Source of the DNA: Cladocopium goreaui
Lineage: Eukaryota; Sar; Dinophyceae; Suessiales; Symbiodiniaceae
Direction: 5' to 3'
Assembly (NCBI GenBank): GCA_947184155.2
Contig: CAMXCT020002033.1
Location: forward strand, 54,505-118,504
Length of the DNA: 64,000 bases
Below, one piece after another: positions 33,987-44,966 of the stretch (within the stretch, counting starts at the first letter, position 1; each line of letters begins with the position of its first letter). The position numbers were made by a program, and so were the translations under genes. Below the pieces are notes generated by a model that saw only the letters and a program-made list of their open reading frames with translations, searched no databases and was not told the origin of the DNA.

Positions 33987-34618
33987 ATGCCGCTCGGCGA
34001 CCGAACGCAGATGTTGATCGAGATTTTGGACTCCCTCAAAGGTTACCAGATATGCCTGTCTTGTGGTTTCGAATATATCCGTGCCTATGTTTCCGAGCAA
34101 CTGGGCTGTCAACGTAAGATTCTTCAAGTGCATTTTATGCGTTCTATGAGGGTCTTCAAGTGCATTTTGTGCGTTTCCCCCAAAACTTTTTTGGCTCAAG
34201 GTGGCATTCTGGGTTCCTAATCAATTTTGAAATCGAGCTCTGCGTTTTCGGGTCATTTGGCCTGATTTCCGAGTTGGTATATAGGTTCATGATCACATGG
34301 GATTTCGATCGCCCTGGGTTGCGTCCGCTGCGATTGCAGCGAAATTTCCATCGTGCGGCGCTGCCTCATCAACTTCTTCTGTTGGCTTCAGTTCGAACAG
34401 AAGCAGCTTGCACAGCGTTGTATCAATTTCTTGCAGACGACCGTGATTGGTTCCAGACTCGCATCACTTGTGCTCGGCTGTTCATGTTCTTTGAGAGGCC
34501 TAAGGCGATTCGTGACCCCCCAGTTGCAATTCCATTTGGGCCGCATTCGGATCCTGGTGAGTCAGATTTGTCTGATGATGACATGGAGACCGATGACGAT
34601 CTGACAGACGGATCTTGA
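33987..34618 (+). CDS. Two-exon small gene with acidic C-terminus
   Basis: The first exon starts at ATG 33987 (MPLGDRTQMLIEILDSLKGY) and runs to a GTAAG donor at about 34114. The second part, open from before 34300, reads FDRPGLRPLRLQRNFHRAAL, then RTEAACTALYQFLADDRDWF, and ends in an acidic tail (DDDMETDDDLTDGS) before TGA. The intron would be about 200 bp with tandem GTCTTCAAGTGCATTT-type echoes (34115-34175). A 12-base match to the 3' end of the dinoflagellate spliced leader occurs at 34189-34200. No family is recognised. Confidence 0.45.
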
Positions 34619-34639
34619 TGATGATGCATGCATGCAGTG

Positions 34640-35555
34640 ACAGCCAGTGGACTATATCACTTCAGCATGCCCAGGAGCCTTAGCCAACCTTGTACCCCCT
34701 GCATGAAAAAGTTTTAACCAAATGGGTTTCCTGCAAGATGAAAATCCTGCTTCAAAACCAGGCAAGACTGGAAGCGTTTGCAATGTGTTTCCAAAGATTG
34801 CCGATGTGAAGATGTTGACAAAGACGAAAGTGAGTTGGCACTCGAGATGCTTCAAAAGTTTGACCTGGCAAAGAATTCTTGAAACCAACCTGAAACTCCA
34901 AAAGCGGTTTCAGGCAGCACCCAAAAGTGGTGTCTATTACAAGATATAGCTGCTTATGGCTATGGCCATTGGACATATGTGCAGGGCAGTCACAAAAGCA
35001 TGGGGCCAGTTCACTGTCAATTTGAAAAGACTTTCTCTAGATCGAGTGAGCGCATGAAGCTTTTAATTAATGATCTGAACCCAAGAATTTGCTGAATGCA
35101 TCTAGTATGTTCGATTCCTGCTTTCTGGCTTCATATGATCGCTGCTCTAAGACTCTGACTACACCTCCAAGTGATGCAGAGCGTGCCCTGGGCTTAGCCT
35201 TGCATGCTTGTTCTTGATTTCTTGTGGTTGTGCAATTTGCTGCACATATCCAGGTGGAGCCCCTACTGAAACGTGCCAGAAGCTGCCTATATAGTGATCG
35301 CGACTAAAGAGTCGTATATGAGCCAATCTGCCGGGAAAAAATGTGCATGCACATGCATGTGTTCATTCACCACACAGTGGTACATGTACACCTGGCCGGT
35401 TGCACCGATGTTCGACCAAAATCCCATCTTATTGCATTGCAAAGTGAGGAAAGTGTGGAGAAAGCCACGCAATCAGCTTTAGCTGCCAGCAAGGACAGTG
35501 CAAAACAAAACAGCCAGTGGCCAATCAGACCGATTTTTGAAACGTTCTCTTATTC
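34640..35555 (+). other. Weak exon candidates only
   Basis: About 34765-34885 reads DWKRLQCVSKDCRCEDVDKD followed by ESELALEMLQKFDL, which has a coding look. About 35435-35545 reads EESVEKATQSALAASKDSAK. Boundaries are unclear. Confidence 0.25.
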
Positions 35556-35561
35556 ATGCAG

Positions 35562-37640
35562 GAGTCCAGTGTGCATGGAGGGGCTGCAAGTGCCTCACTG
35601 AGTTCAGGCACCAAAAAATTGGCAAGGATTGGACAAGGAAACCATGCCTCAAGAGATTTTTGGCGCTTTGCTCAGCTCCCTGTGGTGTCTTGGCTTGATA
35701 TTATATGAAGTGTTCCAAGAATGGATGGTGAGTTTCAAGAAGAACACCGCCAATTTTAAAACACCGGCAGGTTGTAAAGCATCACGCTCAAGTGGTCCCA
35801 TTTTTTCATATATATTGGCCAAAGGACATTTCTCTGCAGTTTCACTATCTAGAACTTCGCAGTTTGACTTCTAAACTCCCCTGGAAAAGCAAGGCGATTC
35901 ACAATGTGAAGACCTTGGTGGACCTCACCGAAGAGGGGCTAGGGCAATGTGAACAGCCTGTTGCGGTGCTCAACATTTGTTCACTGCTGACATTTCTTTT
36001 TTCAGACAAGTTTGGTGTCAAGATTTCGGAAAGAGCTTTGGCCGAGTTTTGGGACCATGCTTGCAGCCATTACACATGGGGTCCCAACCATCCTGGTGCT
36101 CAAACTCACATACCACTCGGGGTATACGGCGACAGTGCAAGATACACGAATCAAGCAGGATTCCAGGAGAAATTGTTGTGCATCACACTCAACTTGCCAT
36201 TGTGGGCACCACGGAGTGTGCGCAGTTCAAGATTCTTGGTGTTCTCTATTCGTGAGAGCTTGATGGTGGACTATGTTCACACAGTGTGGCCGATCTATAG
36301 CTACATTGCTTCTGCCCTCAACGAATTGTTTCAGAGTGGAATTCCCGTGAAAGGAATCGGCTGCAACCCTGAGGCAAGACTCCGCTTTACTGTTACCGAG
36401 TTGAGAGGTGATTGGGCTTTCCATTGTGATGCTTTGCAGCTGAACCGTAGATGGAGTTCAAACAATTGCTGTTTCAAATGTCCTGCAACTTTGACAAGTG
36501 GACCCTTCCGATATACGGATTTTGAGGACAACGCCGGTTGGGTTGGAAACGAATTTTCCCATGTACAGTTCTTGAACCTGTGCCTCAAGCCTGGCGCAAT
36601 TTGTGACTTGGTTCTGTTGGATCTGGTTTTTAGGATTCTGTAAATCAAACAGAGGAGATTTCTCACAATTCTGAAGGAATGAACAAATGCATTGTGAAAC
36701 TTCCGAAAAAAATTGCCTCGGAATGCTGACTTAGGTCCGTTATTTGGCCTCATCGGCTTTCACGCTGAGATGATCAGGTTTTGCTGGACCCACAACTGGC
36801 ATTTGGGCCTGTATCATCGGTCGAATGCCTCTGCAATGCTCTTTGGCGTTGCATCCATAGTGCATTGAATACTGTTTAACACTTTCAATGTGCATATATA
36901 TATATATATAAATAAATATAAATGTATATATATATATAGGTGCATCGATGGTCAGTTCAATGTGCTTGTATACATGGCTGAGTCATTCATTAGCTAACAA
37001 GTGTTCCATCTGGGAAAAATTATCCATTCAAATAGATTGGTATATACGGTATATATCACAAATATCTATTTTGCCCATCAGATTCCCATTTGTTTTTTTG
37101 TGGTAATACATTCCATTACATTCCAATCCATGGGATTTCGCCAGTGCACCTGTGTGTAGAAGATTTCGCCAGACAACCATCAGACCTCATCAGGCTGGAC
37201 CTCTATGATCATGGATACTTTGGGGACCCTTCGCAAATCTCTTTCGAGGATGCTGTGAAGCTGGGGTGGCGTGAGTTCAAGCAGTTCTTGAAAGACAGCA
37301 AAATCTCATGCTCTCAACCATCCTTCAAAGCCCACAAGGTTTCTTGTTAACCATATAGATTGAAAGGGGCGTTGAAAAGTTGTGTGAAATTTGGTTCAAT
37401 ACTCATGGAAAAGCAATCGCGCAAACCAAGGTTTTTGACAAAAACGATGCCTTATGGAAACTCAAGGCGTACAATGGGCGTGTGGTCTGCGCATGGTTGG
37501 CACATGCTACCTTGAAATTGGCAAGGGCAGCCCCGAGCCCAGAGAGGCTAATCCTTGCTGATTGCATGTCACCACCTGAGATTTTTTTTGAGACAATTTT
37601 GAAATTACAAATTCCATCAAATTCCACAGGTCCACACTGA
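35562..37640 (+). CDS. Multi-exon copy of a recurrent dinoflagellate family, possibly transposase-derived
   Basis: Exons are seen at about 35562-35695 (SSGTKKLARIGQGNHASRDF), 35771-35935, 36006-36640, 36735-36867 (LFGLIGFHAEMIRFCWTHNW), 37118-37341 (ISFEDAVKLGWREFKQFLKD, then SKISCSQPSF) and 37361-37640 (WKLKAYNGRVVCAWLAHATL). The 36006 exon carries HIPLGVYGDSARYT, then SRFLVFSIRES, then TVTELRGDWAFHCDAL, NRRWSSNNCCFKCPAT and FLNLCLKPGAIC. I recall this order of motifs (GDSxRxT, ELRGDWxFH, CxxCxA, KISCSQxxF, KAYNxRVxxxWL) from many unnamed dinoflagellate proteins. The two spaced Asp motifs and the CxxC pair suggest a DDE-transposase-like ancestry, which is inference only. The frame is well kept over all exons. 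Confidence 0.55.
36893..36940. repeat. TA microsatellite
   Basis: CATATATATATATATAAATA followed by ATATAAATGTATATATATAT lies in the intron between the 36735 and 37118 exons. Confidence 0.85.
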
Positions 37641-37644
37641 GCAT

Positions 37645-39205
37645 TTTTTTCCCGATCGGTGAATTGAGGGCCAAACTTCCAGTCTGCAGCTCTGACTGGA
37701 TTCCATTGCACCCAGGTGCGCTGCAAGCCAGGTGCAATTGAAGGTCGAAAATGCTGGCCGGTATTTGCCACTTGTCTTAATAAAACTCTAGTCAAACTTT
37801 GTGGCAACCATGCATGGAGAGATCAAATCTGATGCTGGTCTAGGTCAAGGGCTGAAGCTGTCGATATTCGCGATACCGGCTTCAAGTACTTGCGCTGCAA
37901 GAAAATGCTGGCAGGGCTGGCAATGAGGACGCGCGGATCATCAATCCAGTTTCAAAAAATCATGAGAGGAAATTTTATCAGGATTCACAATATTGATCGG
38001 TTTCATGAACATGCGTTTTTATGAACAATAAAAAATTCGCAGGAAGAACCAATTGCGGTGGTGTCAAATCCCAAAAGCACATGTGACTTGGCATCCGAAA
38101 TTTAGTAGTTAGTTTTCTTCGATTTTCTTCGAAAACCCAGACCCATAGGATCCATGTATGGTATATATGGTAACATTTACCATCAATATACCCCCAATGT
38201 TAGCATATATACCATACATGGATCCTATGGGAGAGTGAATCCTGGTCTTCCCACAATTTCCCAGGCAGTGGCACATCAATTGACTGAGCTCCCAATCCGC
38301 AGCAACTTGCCGGATAATGGAATGACTGCAGCATTTTCCAAAAAAAACAGTGCTCCTTGTCTCTCATAGTTTGCAATTTTTTTGGTGTCGGATTTGAAGC
38401 AAAACAATTTTGGAGATTTAACGTCCAATCCAAGGATACAACCCAAGATTTGAGCATACCATGGCCGATGAAGATATGATGAAGTATGCCAAGCGATGCT
38501 TGGCCATGATGATTCCTTAACCCCCACGAAAATTTACGAAACAACATCATTGATTGATATGTTTTTTTGGGTATCCATTTTACAGTTTCACCCGAAGTTT
38601 TATCTGTGCTGGTTTTGGAGCCCTGAAAAGGCAAAATACATCTGAGGACTGGCAATCTCTTGCCACCGGTTTCGTCTGCAGCGAGGAATTTTGGCCAGAT
38701 CCATTTTACGTCTCAAACATGCCCACAAGGGCAAAAAATCAGGAATTCGCATGATGCAGTTCAAACGGGAAAAACGCCGTGGATAAACACATGCGAGTTG
38801 TGCGAAAAAAAAAGGGCTGAGCAGCAGATTTCGAAACAGGAGAACCGAACTGTCACAGTGGGAAGGTGTGTTTTTTTGTCTACAAAACGGGGAAAAAACA
38901 TATGCATATGGTTCAAGGACCTTGCGCTTTAAGTGAGAGCAAGGGATCAGAGGCAAAAAAAATGTATGTGTTTCAAGTATATCTTGGAGTGACCTCCCCC
39001 ACTAACAGTGGAATAATGGATTTTAATTGCAACTTCCCAGCCAAAAATGCACAACAACCCAGGGACCAAAACCACAAACAATTTGAAAGGCCCAATCTTC
39101 TCAATCCAATTTTTTCTGATGTTGAACCGAAGTATGAAATCACTCTGGGGGCAGCCTACTTGGAACCAGATCAAACCTATTCAGTTGGAGTTTGCAGAGA
39201 TTTTG
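37645..39205. other. Mostly non-coding; weak exon traces
   Basis: About 38582-38630 (FHPKFYLCWFWSPEK) and 38640-38755 (EDWQSLATGFVCSEEFWPDP) may be plus-strand exon relics. Otherwise there are only short frames on both strands. Confidence 0.3.
38142..38231. repeat. Perfect 28-bp inverted repeat with 34-nt loop
   Basis: CCCATAGGATCCATGTATGG plus the following 8 bases (38142-38169) is the exact reverse complement of 38204-38231. The outer part is itself palindromic around GGATCC. Confidence 0.95.
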
Positions 39206-39209
39206 CTGG

Positions 39210-40232
39210 ATAAAATCCCTTTTGGGCAAAGGGAAAGGCAGCAGTGCAGGGACGAGTTTGCTAAGGGACAAATTTTGCTAAGAGACAAATTTTGTTAAGG
39301 GACTAATCTTACTAAAGGGAAAATTTTGCTAAAGGACAATTTTTTCAGTGACAAGTTTTTCTAAGGGACAAGTTGTGCTAAGAGACAAATTTTGCTAAGG
39401 GACTAATCCTACTAAAGGGAAAATTTTTGCTAAGGGACAAAATTTTCAGTGACAATTTTTTTTAAGGGACAAGTTTTTCTAAGAGACAAATTTTGCTAAG
39501 GGACTAATTTTAAAAGGAAAATTTTGCTAAGGGACAATTTTTTCAGTGACAAGTTTTTCTAAGGGACAAGTTGTGCTAAGAGACAAATTTTGCTAAGGGA
39601 CTAATCTTACTGAAGGGAAAATTTTACTAAGGGACAAAATTTTCAGTGACAAGTTTTTCTAAGGAACAAGTTTTTCTAAGAGACAAATTTTGCTAAGGGA
39701 CTAATTTTACTAAAAGGAAAATTTTGCTAAGGGACAATTTTTTCAGTGACAAGTTTTTCTAAGGGACAAGTTGTGCTAAGAGACAAATTTTGCTAAGGGA
39801 CTAATCTTACTAAAGGGAAAATTTTGCTAAGGGACAAAATTTTCAGTGACAAGTTTTTCTAAGGAACAAGTTTTTCTAAGAGACAAATTTTGCTAAGGGA
39901 CTAATTTTACTAAAAGAAAAAAATACTAAGGGACAAAATTTTCAGTGACAATTTAAAGGGACAAGTTGTGCTAAGAAACAAATTTAAAGGGACAAGTTCT
40001 TGCTAAGAAACAAATTTTGCTACGGGACTAATCTTACTAAAGGGAAAATTTTGCTAAGGGACAAAATGTTCAGTGACAAGTTGTTCTAAGGGACAAGTTT
40101 TTCTAAGAGACAAATTTTGCTAAGGGACTAATTTTACTAAAGGGAAAATTTTACTAAGGGACAAAATTTTCAGTGACAAGTTTTTCTAAGGGACAAGTTT
40201 TGCTAAGGGACAAATTTTGCGAAGGGAAAACC
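39210..40232. repeat. 100-bp higher-order satellite built from ~17-bp units
   Basis: CAGTGACAA marks one site per higher-order unit, at 39346, 39447, 39544, 39644, 39744, 39844, 39943, 40071 and 40171. Spacing is about 100 bp, apart from one unit of 128. Each unit is a chain of AAGGGACAAATTTTGCT-like 16-18-bp repeats in fixed variant order (GGGACAAG, GAGACAAA, GGGACTAAT, AAAGGGAAAA, GGGACAAAA). There is no coding capacity. Confidence 0.92.
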
Positions 40233-40500
40233 CAACTTCATACAGACCTAAGCTCTCATTAGCCTTTTCCGGTCAAAGTATATACAAACCCAACTTCTTT
40301 ATGAAGCATTGGGTTCATGCTGTGAAAAACCCAACTTCTTTGTGGGTTGGTCGATTGACAGGGTAGACTGACAAAATGTGCCAACCCAACTTCTCAATGT
40401 GAGACACGGCACCATGTGCTGTGATGTGAGAAAACCGTGGGGCGGAATTACGTCGTGGGTGGCGAATTTACGTCGTGGGTGGCGCCAGAGAGACGATCAT
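40232..40500. repeat. Short scattered AACCCAACTTCT repeats and a local duplication
   Basis: AACCCAACTTC occurs four times (about 40220-40400) at 50-70-bp spacing. GAATTTACGTCGTGGGTGGCG and its near copy form a 22-bp direct duplication at about 40443-40485. Confidence 0.7.
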
Positions 40501-40669
40501 GCTTTTCATAGTCGAAGGGTGCTCGGGGCAGTGAAACAGAAGAGTGAAACATGATCTAAGGTGAAAATGACAGCGAGGCTACAGCACTCAGGGCACCCTC
40601 AGAGTCCGCTCAGAACTGCTTTTCCAATCATCAGACTGCATCAAAGTTGAGTAGGGAGGCACCACTATG

Positions 40670-41071
40670 CTAGTGCTCTTGCAATGCGTCTTCATGGTAT
40701 GGGAGATTGTACTCGTCATCAGTGCGTGGTGATATCTGTGCATTGAGTTCTTCTGATGATGTGCTGGCTCCCCTGGCTGTATGGTGAAGCTGTAGTATGG
40801 CTTTCTGTGCCTGGGTTACTTCGTAACTGGCAGATATAGTACAACTATCCAGGATACAGCCAATCTGACGGAGTTGGCGTATAGTCGCCTCAATGTCATT
40901 GACCCTCTGGGGTGGGATGTTTTGGATGCCTTGGAGCTTCTGTCGGGCTTTCTCTAGAAGTTTGGTGGCATCATCGACTTCACTGGTAGTGACCTGGCAG
41001 AGGGTCAGTTGAGTAATGGACTTTGCAAGTCGATGGACAGCGGCGTCTTTGGTAGGAGTTGGTCGCTCCAT
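40670..41071 (-). CDS. Small coiled-coil protein, 133 aa
   Basis: ATG at 41071 opens MERPTPTKDAAVHRLAKSIT, and the frame stays open to a stop at 40670. It contains long helices with coiled-coil character (DDATKLLEKARQKLQGIQ, VNDIEATIRQLRQIGC) and an acidic end (TDDEYNLPYHEDALQEH). GC content and frame quality support real coding. The open frame at 41523-41850, on the same strand and upstream, could be an earlier exon. The family is unknown. Confidence 0.5.
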   Translation of the reverse strand: MERPTPTKDAAVHRLAKSITQLTLCQVTTSEVDDATKLLEKARQKLQGIQNIPPQRVNDIEATIRQLRQIGCILDSCTISASYEVTQAQKAILQLHHTARGASTSSEELNAQISPRTDDEYNLPYHEDALQEH

Positions 41072-41522
41072 TCCAAAGGACTAAGTCGTCTACAGGTTTA
41101 TTTGTAGACGTAAATCCTCAGAGCATTCAGCTGACACTCACCGTGTTGCAACCATGGTCGAGAAAGGGCATGAGGAGGTGTGGTGCAGATCATTGGGCCG
41201 GTTGAAAGATTGGTTGAGCGCAGGTCAAACGGCGACGGGCACCATGGCTAGATGTACTTTGACATCGCACTACGCTACCATGCAACAATTAAGGTAGAAC
41301 AACACGAACAAAACAACTTAAACACCCTGAAAAGAATTATTATACCCGCCCCCCACCGCCTCCCGTCCCATATTGGCTCCGGCATGCTGCCAGCAAAGGT
41401 AGTTGCAGCGGGCAGTAATCAACCATGAGTACCCCATGGTGACAACGCCGCTCAACCTAGGTCAAGTTACAGGCTGAATGCATGGATGGGAAGCTTGGGT
41501 ACTCTACGTTACCTCGAGTGGC

Positions 41523-41850
41523 TTACTGGAACTGCACGTGTGAGGTGGTGCGAGGTTCTCCACTGCTACTGGCGCTACTGGCTGCGGCAGTGGCGGGGGG
41601 TGGATCACTGCTCTCCGCGGGTCTCATCATTTGGGCGATGAGTGGGTGGGTTTGTTTATCGCGCAGGATCCGCGTCATTTCGCGAGTGAATGCTGCAGGG
41701 TTATCAACTAGTTCCTTCGCTTCCGCTAGTGGCCTGTCAAGGACAATGGCAATGAGCATTTCGCCACCATCTTTGTGGATTATAGTTGGTCGGCCGGCTT
41801 GTACCTCTGCGAGGATTGCCACTGCCTTGTTTTCACACAAAGTGCGTTCC
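41523..41850 (-). CDS. Host exon or gene fragment cut by the YR element
   Basis: From the edge of repeat B2 (41851) the minus strand reads IRERTLCENKAVAILAEVQA, then GRPTIIHKDGGEMLIAIVLD, a helical segment with TREMTRILRDKQTHPLIAQM, and a Pro/Ala/Ser-rich end closing TTSHVQFQ. Its 5' part is missing where B2 begins, so the retroelement may have inserted in or beside this gene. No family is recognised. Confidence 0.4.
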
Positions 41851-42193
41851 CTTATTTTCCCTAACCCAAAAACCGTGGACATCCATCCCACGCGTGCTAA
41901 AAGCAAGATGAAACACACAAACGAAACATCGTCTCTGCAGTGCTCATCACGGTTCGAACCATACACCAAAACGAAACGCACACATATATACATATATATA
42001 AATACATCTCTGTAGATGTATAAATATATAAACCACGCTCTCGCCAAAGCTCCGCAAATAAACCTTCCGTCGCAAAACCCTTTCAGCTGATGAACAACAG
42101 ATGGATCAAACACAGTCATGCAATTTCGGTCAAGGAGATCAGCGCACACTTTTTACTTCTTAGATGATGGGGAATTCACGCCGCCCGCTTTCG
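41851..42193 (-). repeat. Split direct repeat B2 (3' terminus of the YR element)
   Basis: It begins CTTATTTTCCCTAACCC and ends CGCCCGCTTTCG (plus strand), matching 42768-43113 with three indel bases and few substitutions. It contains a TATATACATATATATAAATAC stretch and the palindrome CGGTTCGAACC. Confidence 0.92.
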
Positions 42194-42322
42194 GGGGTAA
42201 GACGAAAATAGAATACGTAAAGTAAGTGGCTGTCCTTACGTATTCGTGAAACAAGAAAGGTATAGATCATGTCAACCAAAGAGAAGTGGTGCTCTCACCA
42301 CAAATGTGCAGGGTGGGTGGGG
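42194..42322. other. Spacer between A2 and B2 with a 10-bp perfect inverted repeat
   Basis: GAATACGTAA (42211-42220) pairs exactly with TTACGTATTC (42236-42245). This 129-bp stretch is not part of either repeat pair. Confidence 0.6.
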
Positions 42323-42767
42323 GGCACAAAAAGATAAAACACGCCACTAAAGAAGTGGACCCACCCTCCCTCCCTTTGGAGGCGCAACTTGAAACGGATA
42401 TGCCACACGCATATAGAATTGAATGTATGGTTGACAGAACACTTTATGTTTCAGATTTCAGATTGTGTGTGTCATCCTTGCGCACTGTGCAACAAAGAAC
42501 ACCCAAGTATGGTTCACAATGTAAAGACATCAGAGTGACATGTTGTAGCTGCAGATTGAAGGTTTCACTTTTGAAACAAAAAACTCACAAGACAAGCAAC
42601 CACTTTTGGTTGAACCCGCAGCTACCACATAATCACCACAACCCAAATGCACAGCGTAGGAACGCGAGGAACGCACGCAGACGCGAGAGGGAGTCCGACT
42701 AGAAGCTGCTCTCAGCTTCTTTTTAGGGAGGGGGAAAATAAGGTTTCATCAGCGCGCTGAGTCGCAA
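42323..42767 (-). repeat. Split direct repeat A2 (internal)
   Basis: Runs from GGCACAAAAAGATAAAACAC to GCGCTGAGTCGCAA(C), matching 50066-50510 nearly base for base. It ends exactly where B1 begins. It carries a GAAGCTGCTCTCAGCTTC hairpin near its right end. Confidence 0.92.
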
Positions 42768-43113
42768 CTTATTTTCCCTAACCCAAAAACCGTGGACATC
42801 CATCCCAACGCGTGCTAAAAGCAAGATGAAACACACAAACGAAACATCGTCTCTGCAGTGCTCATCACGGTTCGAACCATACACAAAAACGAAACGCACA
42901 CATATATACATATATATAAATACATCTCTGTAGATGTATAAATATATATAAACCACGCTCTCGCCAAAGCTCCGCAAATAAACCTTCCGTCGCAAAACCC
43001 TTTCAGCTGATGAACAACAGATGGATCAAACACAGTCATGCAATTTCGGTCAAGGAGATCAGCGCACACTTTTTACTTCTTAGATGATGGGGAATTCACG
43101 CCGCCCGCTTTCG
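42768..43113 (-). repeat. Split direct repeat B1 (internal)
   Basis: Same sequence as 41851-42193. It is directly joined to A2 on one side and to the RNase H end of the RT ORF on the other. Confidence 0.92.
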
Positions 43114-44873
43114 CCACGGCCCCCACCCATGTTAATTGTGGCGTCTTTGCCATCCTTACGAAACTCACGCTTCCTTTGAAGCCATCTCCAGCATCCCTCT
43201 CAGGGATTCTCAAGTCTCTTCTTGAAAGAGGACGATCCATCAACCTTGAAGGGAAGTCAGCCAAATTTGACGGAGAAGGACCTCTGCTAAACCATGGTAA
43301 GACACAGTAGGAGTCAAGGTAAGTGGCAGCAAGTGCGCATATAGCAGTTATGGACAGTGAGCCTGAGTAGCCCCTGATCAAAGAAAAATTTCGAACCCTC
43401 ATTGTCGCTATGCACCAAAAGCGGTGCCTATTTGAGCAGCTGGCACCAAACCATAAGTGACATGGAAACTACCAGAGTCTTCCGTTCTCAATTGCATTCT
43501 GTCTTCCACCTGTCAAAAAAAAAAAGGCGGCCAGGTCTGACACCTCAGCCCAAATTCCAAACCAAGAAAAGCCATGACCATCTCCTGAAATCGAGGCTGC
43601 TCCAAGTCCAGCTCCTTCGACCGGATCAAAATTGGCGTCTGTGAATAGGAACATAGGTTGCAAAAGCTCGCATTGTAATTGCCTGGGTGTTCCCAGGGGT
43701 ACTCTCTCCTTCAGCCGCGCAAGTGAATCCACCAACGTGTCCGCCAGCTCAGCCCTGAAGGGAGAGGTGTAAACATGCTTTGTGATATTCTGTAGTGCAA
43801 CTTTTCCCAACCTTCCAAAGATGAATGAATTGCAGAAGGGCAGGCGGCCCCTTAAGGTCAATGCACTCTTTTTATCCAAGGCACAAACAGCAATAACTTG
43901 ATCAAGTAATTCGATGGTTTCCTTGACACGCTTTTCGGTGAGGGATACCCTGAGCAAGCCATCAGCACATCCAGAAAGGTCAAATTGAACACCTATGGCC
44001 ATAACCAGTCTTGAAAATTCGTCACTCTTGGGCCCTTCTCTATCGATGTCCCAACCAGTATGTCCATCATGAATCACAAGGCAGCTTGAGTGTTGTTGGC
44101 CAAGCCAGGTGTAAAAAAAAAACACAAAGTCATCGAGATCAATCGGGCCAGTCAGCCACCCTTTGCTAACCTCCACTGTGTCTTTTCCCAAAGCTTCTGA
44201 TCCAGGTCATCCGACCCGCTGCTCCTCGTCATGTATCTCAAGGCCCGGTTTGCCTTCTTTGCATTCCGAGCCAGGTCCTTTGTTGTCATTGTGGCAGGCG
44301 GCAACTTCTCAGGCAAAACATTTGAACGCGGGGCTTCTCCCACCCGTGAGAACCCCTTATCCAGGTCCAACGCAAAATCTTAGCCTTCGTACTGCTCTCC
44401 CTGTATGATATGTTTCACCAAACACAAACGATTGCTCTCCAAAATTTTCCTGCAGTCAGCCGGCATCGCTGATTTCAATGCCCATTCGTCCTCTTTTTTA
44501 TTTTTTGAAAAACTTTGGACAACCTCAGCCACTCACCCAACTTGCTGCACCTGTCGTCTATCAACACAAATTCTCACTTTCCGCAACATATACGCAAGCG
44601 TCTTTGACTTCGGTTGGCAGCCCTGAAAAAAAAACATAAATGGATATCCCACTGCAACCGCATAAGATATAAATTCCTCTGGCGTCCACCTAATACCAAA
44701 GACCCAGTCACAGCAATCCCCAGTTATGCTCTCGACATCCAAAACGACTGAAAAAGGGGATACAGCTATCACCAACTTTCGCACACTTTCTCAACCGCAG
44801 TTCCGCGTCACTTGAACTGTTCTGGCCCTGGCCAGTGTCTGGCAGTGATCTCAATGTCTGCGTATGTTCCACT

Positions 44874-44966
44874 GAAAGCTTAAAGCGACGGATCTCACCC
44901 CGTCTGATCTCAAAGCTTAAAGCGACGGATCTCACCCTCAAAGCTTAAAGCGACGGATCTCACCCC
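44874..44966. repeat. Triplicated AAAGCTTAAAGCGACGGATC unit
   Basis: AAAGCTTAAAGCGACGGATC followed by TCACCC appears three times (about 44875, 44912 and 44939) with links of different length, inside the decayed RT ORF. Confidence 0.85.

Noticed and set aside
41940-41965. GGTTCGAACC as a possible tRNA B box
   Set aside because: There is no A box at proper distance and no cloverleaf. It is a palindrome inside repeat B.
42300-42702. Plus-strand frame within repeat A (also at 50098-50444)
   Set aside because: It lies in a terminal repeat of the YR element, differs in frame between the two copies, and has no recognisable domain.
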